In this document: positions 1-12,400 of the stretch, piece after piece | How the letters are laid out: each line of letters starts with the position of its first letter | Position numbering within the stretch: the first letter of the stretch is position 1 | DNA from: Micractinium sp. NFX-FRZ | Lineage: Eukaryota > Chlorophyta > Trebouxiophyceae > Chlorellales > Chlorellaceae | Length of the DNA: 44,502 bases | Assembly: GCA_029339195.1 (NCBI GenBank) | Contig: JAPTJF010000495.1 | Span: forward strand, 1 to 44,502 | Direction: 5' to 3' | Made by a program: the position numbers and the translations under genes | The notes under the pieces: model-generated | Told to the model about the DNA's origin: nothing | What the model saw: only the letters and a program-made list of their open reading frames with translations | Databases searched by the model: none

Positions 1-478
1 AAGATCCATGATTCGTGATGTACTGTGATGTAGTGCACACTAGCCTCATAATGGGCAGAAGGGTGTCGATGCTTCGACCGCTGCGGCAGCGTAGCCACAA
101 GCAGGTGAGCACCCCCACAGTCAATCCAAAACAAACCTCCCGAGGGCTCCACGACCATTATCACAGCAGGCCAGATTGCTGGTGAACCTGACGTTAATCA
201 GAAACGAATTTCCAGGCTTTGAAAAGCTGTTGGTGCAAACAGATGAGCGCAGCTCAAGAAGGCGGCGCCGGCGCCAGCGCCAGCTCAGCTGCCACACGTG
301 TGCTCTCTCGCTATCGATGTGGAGAGTGGGGCATTAAAGTGTCACCCACTTCTGAATTATTCAACTCTCTCCTTGATCACTATATCTAGCGTCCGACACT
401 CCGAGAGACACCAGACAGCTCAATCGCACATCATCCCCCGCCGCTTGCTGCGCTCACCCGCTCCGCAACCCCTCCCTC
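1..478. other. 5' flank of the glutaredoxin-channel gene
   Basis: No confident gene is seen here. It should hold the promoter and 5' UTR of the gene whose ATG is at 479. A short open segment at 51-104 begins with ATG, encodes a basic peptide (MGRRVSMLRPLRQRSHKQ) and ends at a good donor (CAG then GTGAGC). An acceptor-like CAG at about 418 would join it in frame, with no stop, to the ATG at 479. It could be an alternative first exon adding a targeting-type N terminus, or unrelated sequence. No TATA element was recognised. Confidence 0.3.
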
Positions 479-3400
479 ATGACGGGGTCCAACGGGCAGA
501 AGCTGCCGGTGGAGGCTGTGGCCGTGGGAATAGACGACGACTTTGCCGGGCTGCAAGGCACCAGCATCTCCGAAAAGGTGCAGGCCGCGGTGGCGTCCAA
601 CCGGTAAGCAGCTGCTGCTGTTTGTGCCGAGATCATAAACTTGGGGTTTAAGGAGCCAATCGGCAGCAGCGCACCAAACTTAATTGCCGCTGGCGCCGCC
701 GCCGTCCCCGCCTCCGCCCGCCCGCCTGCCTGCAGGGTGGTCGTCTTCGGACGCAGCACCTGCCCGTAAGTGCGCACCGCCCTGCTTGCCTTCCCCAGCG
801 CGCATCCACTACTGGATCCCTGCTCAAAACCTTCGGCCCCTAGTTCCGGCAGCAACCTGAGCGGGCCTCTGCATGCACACTCGTGCAGAGGCCCCATCCC
901 AGCAGCTGCGCCCCCTCGGTCCCTGCCCCCGCCTCCCCTTCCTCCCTCGCCACCCACCCCTGCCCCGCTCTGTGGTGCTCACCCCCTCCTCCCTGCCCCC
1001 GCAGCTTCTGCATCGAGGTGACCCGCACCCTGGTGGAGCTGGGGGTGCCCTTTGTGTACTATCGGCTGGACCAGGTGGCAGATGGCCCGGCGGTGAGTGG
1101 TTGTGGGGGGAACACACGTGGGTGTGGCGGATGGGTGGGTGGGTGCGCAAAGGGAACACTGAGTCACCGCCGGGTTGGGAAAGGTGGCGGGGACCACCTG
1201 CCTGCACTCCAAACACCCGCTCCCGATCTGGGCCTGCCTTGCCCGCTCTCCCTGCCTGCGCGCCTCCCCTCCTGCCCTCCGCTGCCCTTCAGATGCAGGG
1301 AGAGAAGGACGGTTACCACGTCGTGCTGTGTGTTCGCACACTTTCCTCCCCAGCAATGCCTCCCGTTTTCTGCGTTTGTTTCTGTTATGTACAGGTGCAC
1401 GAGGAGCTGAAGAAGGCCACTGGGCAGCGCACAGTGCCTTATGTCTACATCAACGGCAGCCTGGTGGGCGGGTGCGACGCCACCAAGGCCCTCATTTCTT
1501 CTGGAGAGTTTGACAAACTGGTCGGCGGCGGCGCAGGTGTGTGTGTTTTTTGGGTGCTGCAGTTGGGTTGCCTCTTTCATTTTGGGGCTGACAAGCTGGG
1601 AAGCATCTTTTCTGGGGCGGTGGTGGGCCACCTTAAGCTTGGGTGGGTGGCTAGGATGAGGATGCAGGTGCCTGGCTGGCTGGCTGGATGGAATGCCTTG
1701 CACATGGTGAGCACTGGCACATACATCACCCCAGTTCTGAGCCGCCCACCCCTCTCGACCCGCAGGCAGCGCCGGCAAGGAGGAGGCTTTCGGCGCGGAG
1801 GGCGCCCCGCGCCTGCGGCTGGCGGGCGTGGACGAGGATGCGCCGCACGTCATTGGTGGGTGGCCGGTCTCAGTGGGAGCACGAGGAGGGGTGCCTGCCT
1901 GCCGAATCCGCAGATTCAGCTTCCTCTGGGCGGGCGCGCAGCTTTGGAGGGACTGTCTGCCAGCACCCCACCCCACCCCCACGCATCCTGCCTTGCCCCC
2001 CCGCCCCTGCAGGCGCGCTGCTCGAGTTCCCAAACACGGTGGGTGGGAGTGGGTGGCTGGGCTGGCTGTCTGGATGGCTTTAGTGCATGGCCGGCTGGCT
2101 GGCTGGTTGGCTGGGTATTGGTGGTTGAGGTGGGAATGTCCATGGGTGTGGACAGGGCGCCAGCTAATGTGATTCCTCTTTACTGCCCTGCACGCCCCAC
2201 ACGCTGCAGCAGCTGCTGTTGTTGTGGGCTGTGCCTGAATGCGCCTGCACAGGGGACGCGCCCTTGTCACCCGGTGCCTGCCACCCCGCAGCGCCCCGCA
2301 CAGCTGGTTGCAGCCCTCTTTATACCCACACTCTTCTCGCGCCCCGCCCATCCCCCCCCCCCCCGCCCCCCCCCACCCTCCTTGCAGGTGGACAACCGAG
2401 TCATCCGGCTGGTGGCGGTGCAGGTAGCTGACTGCCCGTGTCAGGGAGCACTTCTTACCGTCACAGGGCTTGCGGCTCGATCTTGCAGGGGAGGGGGCGC
2501 ATGGGAGGGCGCTGGCTACCCGCCCTCCACGACCCGCCTCCGCTCGTGTCTTTCGGTCGAGCGCACCGCCTTTCATGCCGCGCCAAGGCACCCACAGCGA
2601 CCTCCTGCACCGCCTGACTCCCTGCCCCCGCTCCCCACCGACAGGTCTTCACCCTCTCCCTCCTCCTGGCCATCTTTGCCTACAAAAAGGAGACGGCCTG
2701 GCACTGGGTGGCTGTCGGCCTGCTCACCGACTTCTGCCTCCGCTTCTATGTGAGCCGGCACAAGGGGGTCTCTGGGGAACAGGAGGAGACTGGGGCAGTG
2801 GGGCGGGGAGGGCAGTGGGCAGCCGGGGGAGCGGCGGCACGGGAGGGCGGCTGGGGAATGCACAAGAGTGCGGGTGTATGAAGGCCGTACAAGAGTGTGG
2901 GTGGCGGCGGCAGCTGGCTGGCTGCGTGCACGCAGAGAGCGCATGGAGGGCGGGAGGAGCCGCGCCTGCGCTGCCCCCCTGCTGCTGCCACCCCCACAGG
3001 TGGCATTGCCGCCCAGCCCCAGCAAGCGTATAGCACGCCAGCTTCATCCCAAACCGTCCCGCTGCCGCACTGCCCTGCTGCCGCTGCAGGCGGGCGCCGG
3101 CATCTCCCCCCTGGGATCCCTGGCCATGCTGGCGGTGGCGGCCTGGGACCTGGTGGGGCCATGGGCGGGGCGCAAGACGGGGCCCATCTGGGGGGCAGGT
3201 GCGCCCCAAGCAATGCCCCAAGCTGCCCGCTCCGCCCATCCCCCAGCTGTATGTTGCCTGCCGCTGTCTGCCGCTGCATGTTAACTGCCGCTGTCTGTTC
3301 ACGCCCGCTGTCTGTTGACGCCTGCTTTGCTTGGTTACCGGTGTTGCGGGAGGCAGCAGGAGGTGGCCCCGCCTGCCGCCTTGCCCAGGCCTGCAACCTT

Positions 3401-6400
3401 GCGTGCCCTCTCCCCCCCTCCCCAACGCTGGTCTGCTTCCCCGCCCACCCCTGCCCCTGGCCCCGTCACCTGCAGGGCCCCCCAAGCAGTTTGCGGTCAC
3501 AGTGGGGATCGTCTTCTCCGCCCTCATCGTGGTGCTGCAGTTCTGCCACGCCTGGCAGGTGTGTGTGTTTGTGGGGGGGGGGGAGGCAGCCCGGGTGAGG
3601 GAGGAGGGGGATGCTTGCTGCCCATCTCCAGCATGACGGTACATAGTTGGTTGGTTGGGCCAGTCGGCCCAGAGTCCAGAGAAGGGAGCAAGGCTGCAGT
3701 GTGTGGGCAGCTGGGTGGGGTGGCCCGGACCAAGAAATCACCACCCGCCAGCTCACCCCCGCCCCCCCGCGCTCTGCTCTGGCTGCACCCGCTGCGCCTC
3801 CCAACCCACCATTCCCGTGTGTGCCTCCCCACCACACACGCCGCAGGCCGCCACCGTGGTGGCCGCCGTCCTCTGCTTCTTCGCCGGCCTCGAGGCATTC
3901 CTCAACTTCTGCGCAGGTGCGCCCCGCGCTGCCCCTCATCCTGAGTATTGCTCTGGCTTCAGCCGCTTGCAGTGGTTCTTGTCGGCACGCCCCGCCTCCC
4001 TTGCCTGCTGCCATCGCGCGGCACCCCTCCTGCACCTGGCGTCTGCTGCCTCCCCCCGCCTGGCCTGCCAGCGGCGCCGCGCTTCTTGCTGCATGCTGCT
4101 GCCACGTGACACGTGCCCGTCCCAACACTCCGGCCCCTCTGCCTTCCTCCCTCCCTGTGGTCAGGCTGCTGGTTCTTTGGGCTGGCCATCAAGTATGGCG
4201 TCATCCCAGACACAATCTACATGGTGCACATCAACACGCTGCCCGAAACCAAGTGAGAGGGCATGAGTGGGAGTGCAGGGGGAGGGACGGAGGGAAGGAG
4301 AGAGGGGTTCCCACAGAACTTTCGACGGCTGCCGGCGCCGGCGAACAAAAGCTTGCGTGCTGGTAATGCGTGCACCGTGGCTGCCATGGCGTGCAAAGTT
4401 GCACCGCGGCCTCAGCGCCCCGCCGTTGCTCCGGTCCCGCCCTCCGCCGCCTGCCCCGCTTCCACCTCCTGCTGCCACCTCTTCTCTTGCCACCCACCCC
4501 TCTGCCAGGCGCACCCCTGGGCCCTTTCCTGCTTTCCCCTGCTTCCCCTGCTGACCTCCCCATCCTGCCTGACCCCATCCTGCCTGATCCCATTCCCCCC
4601 CACACACACCACACACACACAGGTATGCCTGGGAGGAGTGGACAAAGCGCGTGCACCCGCCCGCCCCAGTGCACGTGTCGGAGGCCTTCTCCCCACTGCT
4701 GCGCCCCGCCGGCAAGCGCACCCGCATCGACCTGCACTACAAGGTGGGGCGGCACACCCTCCTGAATTCCCGCGTGGATTTTAAACGAGGGGTGTAGGGG
4801 TGTAGGGGTGTATGGACGGGTGGGGAGACGAACGGGCACGCACTGACCTGCACCGACCTGGACTGCAAGGAGGCGGCAGGTGGGGCGTGTGGTTGTGTGT
4901 GTGTGGGGGGGGGGGAGCAGATACACCCCGTGTTGGCAACTTGCTTGCTCATCAAGGGCGCGAGTGTCTGCATGGGTGCGGGTGCGGGTGTGTGGGCACT
5001 GGGGGATCCCGTGGCGAGGTTGAGAGGTTGAGCACGGCGGCCGTCGCCATCACACCACTGCATCCGTTATTGTTGGTGCCTGCAGACGGGCAAGAGTGAC
5101 GACTGGGAGCGCGAGGCGTTTGACGTCATCAAGTACTCCAAGATGTCCTTCTTCTCCGCCGTCATCGGCCCCGTCGCCGTGGCGGCACTGTTCAGGTGGG
5201 CAGGCCGGAGGGAGAATGATGGGCAGCAGATGATTCACCTCGATTGTGGGGGCAGCTGCGGCCCCCCCCACCCCACCCCCCACCCGCTATCAAAACGGTC
5301 TAGTGCGCACTCCATCGGCAGGAGGGCGGGCTGTCACGGGCAGGTGGGGGCGCGGTGTCGCTGACTGGCGAACTGACAGGCTCTCTCTGTCTCTGTAAGG
5401 TTCACACCCACTACCTATGGGTGTGTGATCCTTACCCATAGTTTGTGCTGATTGGACGTCTCGCCCCTGAATGTGCACCGACGTCACCCCCTCCCCCACC
5501 CCCGCCTGCCCCTTTCCCTCCCCTCCCCCCCTCCTCCCTCCCACCCTCCCCTCTTCTCCCCTCGAATCGTGTGCCTCAGGTTCTGCTCCCTGATCCCCCA
5601 GTTCTCCACGCCCATCCTGGTGTGGAAGGTGGTGGCCCTGCTGTCCCTGCTGTGGACCGCCCTCTTCACCCTGCCCTACATCCTGAAGTGCATCAAGTAT
5701 CCACACAAGGTGCCTGCCGTGCCGTGCTGTGCTGCGCTGTGCCCGCTGCGCCCTGCTGTGCCGTCTGCTGCGCCGCCTGCTGTGCCCTCTCTGCCTCATG
5801 ATGCTGCCCGCTGTGTCCGCTGCGCCCCCGCTGTGCCGCTGTGGTGAGGAGCACCCGAGAGGTCTTCAACCCGCTCATGGTCGAGAGCCGCAGCTTCTTC
5901 TGCCGGACAACTCTCCTTTGCCCCGCCTCCGTTTCTTGCAACTGCGTCATTCGATCTTCCTCTTCTTTTTTGCGTCCCGCAGATCCGCCAAGAGTGGCAC
6001 CACCCCATGATGAACAACGCCTTTGCCGTGCCATGGATGACACTTGTGGTGAGAGCCACAGCCCCCCAAGCTCGCTTCCACTGCCCGGCTGCCTCCACCG
6101 CCTGTGCTCCGCCTGTGACCCTCCCCACCTACCTGCGCTGGCCTGCCTGCCTACCCGTCACTGCACACTGCATTGCTGTATGAACCACTGCCAACCGCCC
6201 CGGCACCAACGTCCTCTCTCCCTCCCCCCGCCCTCGCCACCGCCCTCCTGCCTGCCAGGTGTACGCCTTCCTGGCGGACCACTACAGCAACACCCTTGCC
6301 AAGGTCCTGTTCTGGGCGGGAGCCTCCCTCATGATGCTCTTCTCTGGTGAGCCTGCCTGCTTACTGCCCTGCTCTTAGGCCTAGGTTCTTGTCCAATGTG

Positions 6401-9400
6401 TGTTGTGACGTGTTTTACAGTTCAGCTTACGTGTGCATTTTGTTGTCCGTGTGTGTTTTAGTGTTTCACACGTCCTCGCTTACCGCCACCGTTGCCCCTG
6501 CTCCCGGCCCTCCCCCTTCCCCTGCCGCTCCACCTCCACCTACCCCTCCTTCCCCAGTCATCATCGTTGGAAACTGGCTGTCCACGATGCGTCACGAGGG
6601 GCTGGTCAACGGCGCCTACCAGATGGCGCCCGTGGGCAACTTCATTGTGGCGGTGATGGGGCCGCTGCTGGACCCCGAGTACTACGAGGTGGGTGTGGTA
6701 CGGCCTAGAGGGGGAAGCTGGGAAGAAGCTGGTGATGGGGCCGATGCTGGAACCCGGGTATTACGTGCTGTGTGATGATTGACAGGCTGGAAAGCAGCGG
6801 CTGCTATCCGCCATCCCCAACCCTCGCCGCCTCCCTCCCCAACCTTGCCCAACACGCCCCCATGCTAAGCTGCCCGCCAACACTGCACGATGACGCCCCC
6901 CCGTGCAGGCCTGCTTCCTCTGGTTTGGCTTCGCCATGCTGATGTGGATCACTCTTTTTGTGTTCACCTTCCAGCGCACGGTGAGCAGGGCAGGGCAGAG
7001 GGGCCGGGCGCGCCGCCGGTGCGTGTCGACCACGCATGCAGGGGTCGCCGTATGCCCTGGCATCCACCTTCCTTGCCCCTCCTTCCAACCCCTCGCTCGC
7101 CTACCCCTCAACTCGCCCATCCCCCCCTCCTTGCCAGGTGGTGGGCCACAACGCCGACCCCCGTGGCCGCGTGTTTGCTGCCATCTGGATGGCAGCCCCC
7201 GCCGTGGCCTCCATCGCATGGACCATGCTGGTCAACGCCCGGGAGGCGGTGCGGGTGAGCCGCCCCTCAGCATGGGGCCTGCCTGGCTCCTGCCGGCCAC
7301 CCGTCCAGCTGGAATGAATTCTAGGGCTCCCCTTTCTAACACCTGCCTACCTCCCCGCCCTGCCTCGGCATCCCTGCCGGCCCGGCCACGATCCTTTCAA
7401 CCCTGCCGGACGCCAGCTGGCTTTGCCCTCCCACTCGCCATCGTCTCGTCGTGACACACGCCCCCCCCCACACAACACCCCCACCGCCTCCCTCTGCCCT
7501 AACAGGCCCAGCCCAGCGGCGGATGGAGCCGCGAGGAGCTGTATGGCGCCATGTTTGGGCTGGTGGCAACAAACGGGATGGACGCCACGGGTGAGCGAGC
7601 GGGGGAGGAGGGTTGGGGTGGCTGGCTGGGTGCAGGGTGTGGGCACCCCTGCACTGGTGGGGGCGGTGCTGTGCTGCTGCTTTGATGAGGTGGCAGGCAC
7701 TTGTTTGGTCTGGCGTGTTGGCAAGCATCATCCCCTGCTCCCCCCGCTCGAGCACGCACAGCGTCAGAGGATGGGTCAGGGAACGGCGCGAAGCACACAC
7801 GGCGTGCCCTGCGCCACGCAGCGCTGCGCCACGCTGTGCTGTGCTGTGCTGTGCTCTGTGCCGGGCGCAGCCCTTGCCTACGAACCAACTCCGTGCCGCT
7901 CGTGCCACGTCGTCGCCCCCCTGCAGCCATGACTTTGTTCTACATGGCCGTGTCCATGGGGCTGGTCAATTTGTGGATGGCCTGGCGCCGCTTCCTGTGG
8001 GCAGACAAGTTCTTCATGCAGGCAAGCCAGCTGGCAGGGCATGATTTTGCAGGGCATGATTTTGCAGGGGAGGGTGCTGCTTGCTTGGTTGGGTGGCACA
8101 GCCTGCCCGGGGCAGACAAGTTCTTCATGCAGGCAAGCCAGCTGGCAGCAGGGCAGGGAGGGTGCTGCTTGCTTGGCTGGGGGGCACAGCCTGCCTGTCT
8201 GTGTGGTCAGGCTGACAAGTTCTTCAGGCAGGCGGGCGAGCAAGCTGGCAGCAGGGCAGGGAGGGCTTTTGTTTGGTCGGCTGGGAGGGCACCATCTGCC
8301 CGACTCTTGCCTGCGACTAGAAGCGCTGCCTGCACTCGCGTTGGTGACCTGAGAAGTCCTGTTTGCTGGGCACCACACCCTCAGCGTGTGTGCGCTATTC
8401 TCTGATTGCCGGCTCGGGCGGGGGAGGGCGGTGCTGGGCTGCCGGCGTCCGTGGGCGTCTCTTGCCTTTGTGGCTGGGAGGGTCTCAGGTGCCTGCTGCC
8501 CGCAAACCTGGCCTCGGCTCTCACATGCCCGGCTCTGAGCACGCCCAGCACTGCCCCCCACCGCACCCCACCCCACACCACCCCACACGCCGAGCACTGC
8601 CCCTTACCCCACACACCCACCCACCCACCCTGCAGATGTGGGCATTTGGCTTCCCCACCGCTGGCCTGGCCTGGGCTGCAGTCATGTACGAACTGACCGT
8701 GCACACCGCTCTCAGGTGGGGCCGCTCTACACTCCTTCCCCCCTTGATTGATCTGATCTGGGCTGCGCCTTCTTGGCCCCATGCATTACGGTGGCATTGG
8801 CTGACGGTGCACGCCGCGCGTGGGATCGTGACGAGGCGCTGCCGCGCACGCAGGCCTCAGCGAGCGATGCTGTCATTGCGGTTCGGACTGGCCTGCTCGG
8901 GGGCCCGAATCCTACCCCTCACCTGTTCCAGCCCCGCTGCCCCGCCCCCTGCCCCCTGCAGCAAGGTGCTGGCCGTCTGCCTCATCGCCCTGGCCTGCCT
9001 GGTCTGCACCGTGCTGACGCTGCGCACGGCAGCAGGCATCCTGCGCCTCAAGGTGAGCGGGCTGAGGGCGAGACCGCGCTGTGGCGCAAGGGGCCGGTAC
9101 GTGCAGCCTGCGAGGCCCATGTGGGATACTGCGTGCATGTGCACACGTGTGTGTGTTAACAAAGGGGGGAGAGCCGTGATGCTGCTTGCCCCCTTCCCTT
9201 GCCCCTTTCCCTTGCCCCACCCTGTCCACCCCTGCTTATATCCGTCCCCTTGTTCCCTCCTCGTCCTTCCCCCCTACCTGCCCCCCCCCCCCCTCCCACC
9301 AGGTGTTTGTCCCCGAGCACAAGTGGGGCCCCATGAGCCACCTGCCGCTGGCGCAGGAGGCGCTGAGGCACCTGCTGGCCCAGCTGACCGACTCGGTGGG

Positions 9401-12400
9401 TGGGTGGGTGACCATGTGTGTGTGTGTGTGTGGAGGCAGCAGCCTGAGGGCAGTCGGTGAATGCGGCTTGTGTGTGTGGGTGCCACCTTTGCAATTCGTG
9501 TCAAGTTTCCTGGTGAGGCAGGGTGGGTGTGGGGTGGCAGAGGGGGCATGGATAGGTGGCCTGGGCAGCAGCCGCCGGTACCGTGGCACGACGTTCCCAC
9601 CGCACTTCAAGTCTCGTCCTTAGGGTTGAAACCATCCCCCCCCTTGGTCCCACCCCCCGCCAGGCCTCTGCGCTGTCCGCCGACCCCGCCAACGCGCGAG
9701 TCGCGGCCCGGCTCAGCGAGCAGTGGCGCGCCTTCCGCACTGTCAACGACTTTTACATCACACTCAAGGACGTCATATGCTTCCCGCAGGTGGGCAGGGG
9801 AGGGGAGGGTGAGTAGAGCTTTACTGAACAGTTTGGAGAGAGGAAGGGGTTGCGTTGATGGCTGTAGGAAGAAGGGATGTGGTGGAAAGTGCGGCCACGA
9901 CCGAGGTGCCGCGCCCCGCACCGCCCTTCAGCCCCCCTGCCTGCCTCTCTTCACACGCGTGCGCCTCCGTGGCCCGCTGGACCCCCCCTGCCTGTCCCTG
10001 CCCCCCGTGCAGATCTCCGCTTTCTTCCCGGGGCACCACGCCCAGGCGATGGCCCAGAACAGCGAGATGCGCAAGCTGGAGGGGGAGGTGGCTGCGCTGC
10101 TGGCAGGTGGGAGAAAGAGGGGGCCAGGTGGGGGACGGCAGAATGCAGGGAGACTGCGCCTGCCTGAAAAGAAGCGGTGTAGGCAGACTGTGCATGCTGG
10201 GCTTGGGACAGGTGAGCGAGGGCCAGGGGAGAGCGTATGAAGCCAACACCTCGCTGGCAAGAACCGGTGTGGGACGCTATGCTTTGGATGAGCGTCCTGG
10301 ACATCCTGTCGTGCCTGCCTTGGCTGACAAGAAGCCGCTGCCGCCGCTGCTTGCAGGCCTGGCAGAGGCGGGCGACAGCGGTGGCAAGACGGCTGCGGCG
10401 GGTGGCGGTGCCGATTCAGCTGCTGACGTGGACAAGTATGCCGGCGCCACGCTGGCAGACAAGCTGGCAGCGGCTGTGGCCGACAACAAGTGAGCGGGCT
10501 GTGTTAGCTGTGTGGGCTGGGCTAGGCTGAGCTGGCAGAACAGCTGAGCAGCAGCTGGTGGTTGTCGCGCATGGCGGGGCACACATCATCACTGCCTCAA
10601 CCGCCGCGCTCTGCTGCCGCTGGCTTGCATGTGGCTGCCTCACCCCGCGCCCTGCCTCCCGCCTCCCCCCCGCTCCTGCTCCTCCCAACCTCTCGGCCCC
10701 TCCCAACCTCTCGCCCCCCAGGCTTGTGGTGGTGGGCCGCTCCACCTGCCCCTTCTGCATCGAGGTCACGCGCACCCTGGCAGACATGGGGCTGTCCTTC
10801 CCATACTTCCTGGGTGAGCAAGAGCGTATGGTTAAGGGGCCGGGCGGAGGGGTTGCGGAGCCAAAGGTTAATCACTGCGCCTGGTTTGATTAAGTGCAGC
10901 ACAGCAGGCGCGGGACTGTCCTTCCCATACTTCCTGGGTGAGGCATGGGTGGCGGGCGCTGGGTCGGCGGGGTGCTGGGCAGAGGTGCCAGTCACTGCGG
11001 CTGGTCGGGTCGGTTGCAGCGTGGCATCGTCTTGGTAAGCCATGAGGTCTGGGGGCTGGAAGGGCCCATGGATGGGGAGGGACGTCCTGAGAAGACCAGC
11101 GGGCACTGCCTCCGTTCAGCCACCCTGCCCACCTCTGCCACCACCCTTCCCCCCCTTCTCATCCCAACCTGTGTGCAGTGGACAGGATGCCCTCGGGTGC
11201 CGCCCTGCACGAGGAGCTGAAGAGGGCCACCGGGCAGCGCACCGTGCCCTACGTCTACGCAAACGGCAAGCTGCTGGGCGGGTGCGACGCCACCAAGGCG
11301 CTCATCGCCTCTGGAGAGTTTGACAAGCTGCTGGGGGGAGCGGGCGGCGGCGGCGCCGGCAAGGGGGTGGACTATGCCGCGCTGCAGGTGGGCGTGGCAG
11401 GGCGCTGCAGGGCAGGGCACACCTTGGGGTTTCCTTGCGTGCTTGTTGCGGAGTTTGAGGCGGTGGGCATGCTGCTGGGGGGAGCTGGAGGGGTGTGGGC
11501 AGTGTGGCGCTGCAAGCGGGTGCAGGTGAGGATGGTGTTGGGGTTGCAGGGGCGACAGTGCTGCGGGCAGGGGCTGGACGCTTGATCGGAGCGCGGCTCA
11601 CTGTCCTGCTGTCCTGCCGGGGTTCAGCGGGCTGCCTCTTGGCACGCGCCTCACAGCACTGTGACCTCATCAGGCCTCTCCCTCTCCGCCCTCCTCCTGC
11701 CCTTGCAGGCCGCTGTGTCCCGCCTGGCGGTGTACGCCACGTCAGCATATGACTACGTGGAGGACCGCATCAGGTGAGGGGGTGGCAGGTTAACAGCAGA
11801 GGTGTGGTCGGAAGGAACGGCAGAGGCGCAAACGGGCGGGGTTCAGGAGAGGAGGAGGCTGGTGCAAGCCGGAGTGGTGCATGCGTTCAGGTCTCTTGCT
11901 GCGTGCCCCCCGTCCGCTGTGACACCAGAGCAGCAAACCGATGGACCATTTTGTTGGTCGCGTGCTGTGCGTGCTGCGCGCAGGCCAGTGGTGCGTCGCT
12001 ACATCCCCGGGCCCGTGCAGAAGAAGATCATGAACGACTGCTGGGATGCACGCCCAGCGGAGGAGTGGTTCCAGGTGTGTTTGTGTGGGGACGGCGGGGG
12101 GTGCCGGCTGGGGGCACGGGCAGGCGGGGTGTGGGTGTGGGGTGGGGCCAAGCCTGCCGGCATGTAATTTCAACGCGTGCCAGCTCCCGTCAACTGCTTC
12201 CCCGCTCCGCCCCGCCTTTGCCCGGCCCGCAGGCGGCAGCCGCTGTGTGCCCACCCATCCTCCCCGGCTGCCTCAACTCCTGCCACCCCCTGCCCGCCCC
12301 CCCCGCCTGCGCCCCATCCCGCAGGTCATGCCCCTGGTGCTGCAGGCCCTCCCCACCATGGGCCAGCGGGCCACCTACATGCGCGCCTTCCTGTGGGCCA

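Noticed and set aside
1164..2591. 475-codon minus-strand open frame opposite the fusion gene
   Set aside because: Antisense shadow in GC-rich sequence; no domain and no sensible composition.
873..2753. Long uninterrupted plus-strand open frame of 626 codons
   Set aside because: It runs through introns and exons of the fusion gene in changing register. It is Pro/Ala/Arg-rich and low-complexity, as expected for GC-rich DNA where stops are rare. Only short stretches coincide with true exons.
9303..10721. Possibility that the second glutaredoxin belongs to a separate downstream gene
   Set aside because: Exons 25-29 join in phase with normal splice sites, no start codon with upstream space was found, and the intron before the second glutaredoxin is only 232 bp. 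Kept as a refutation test instead.
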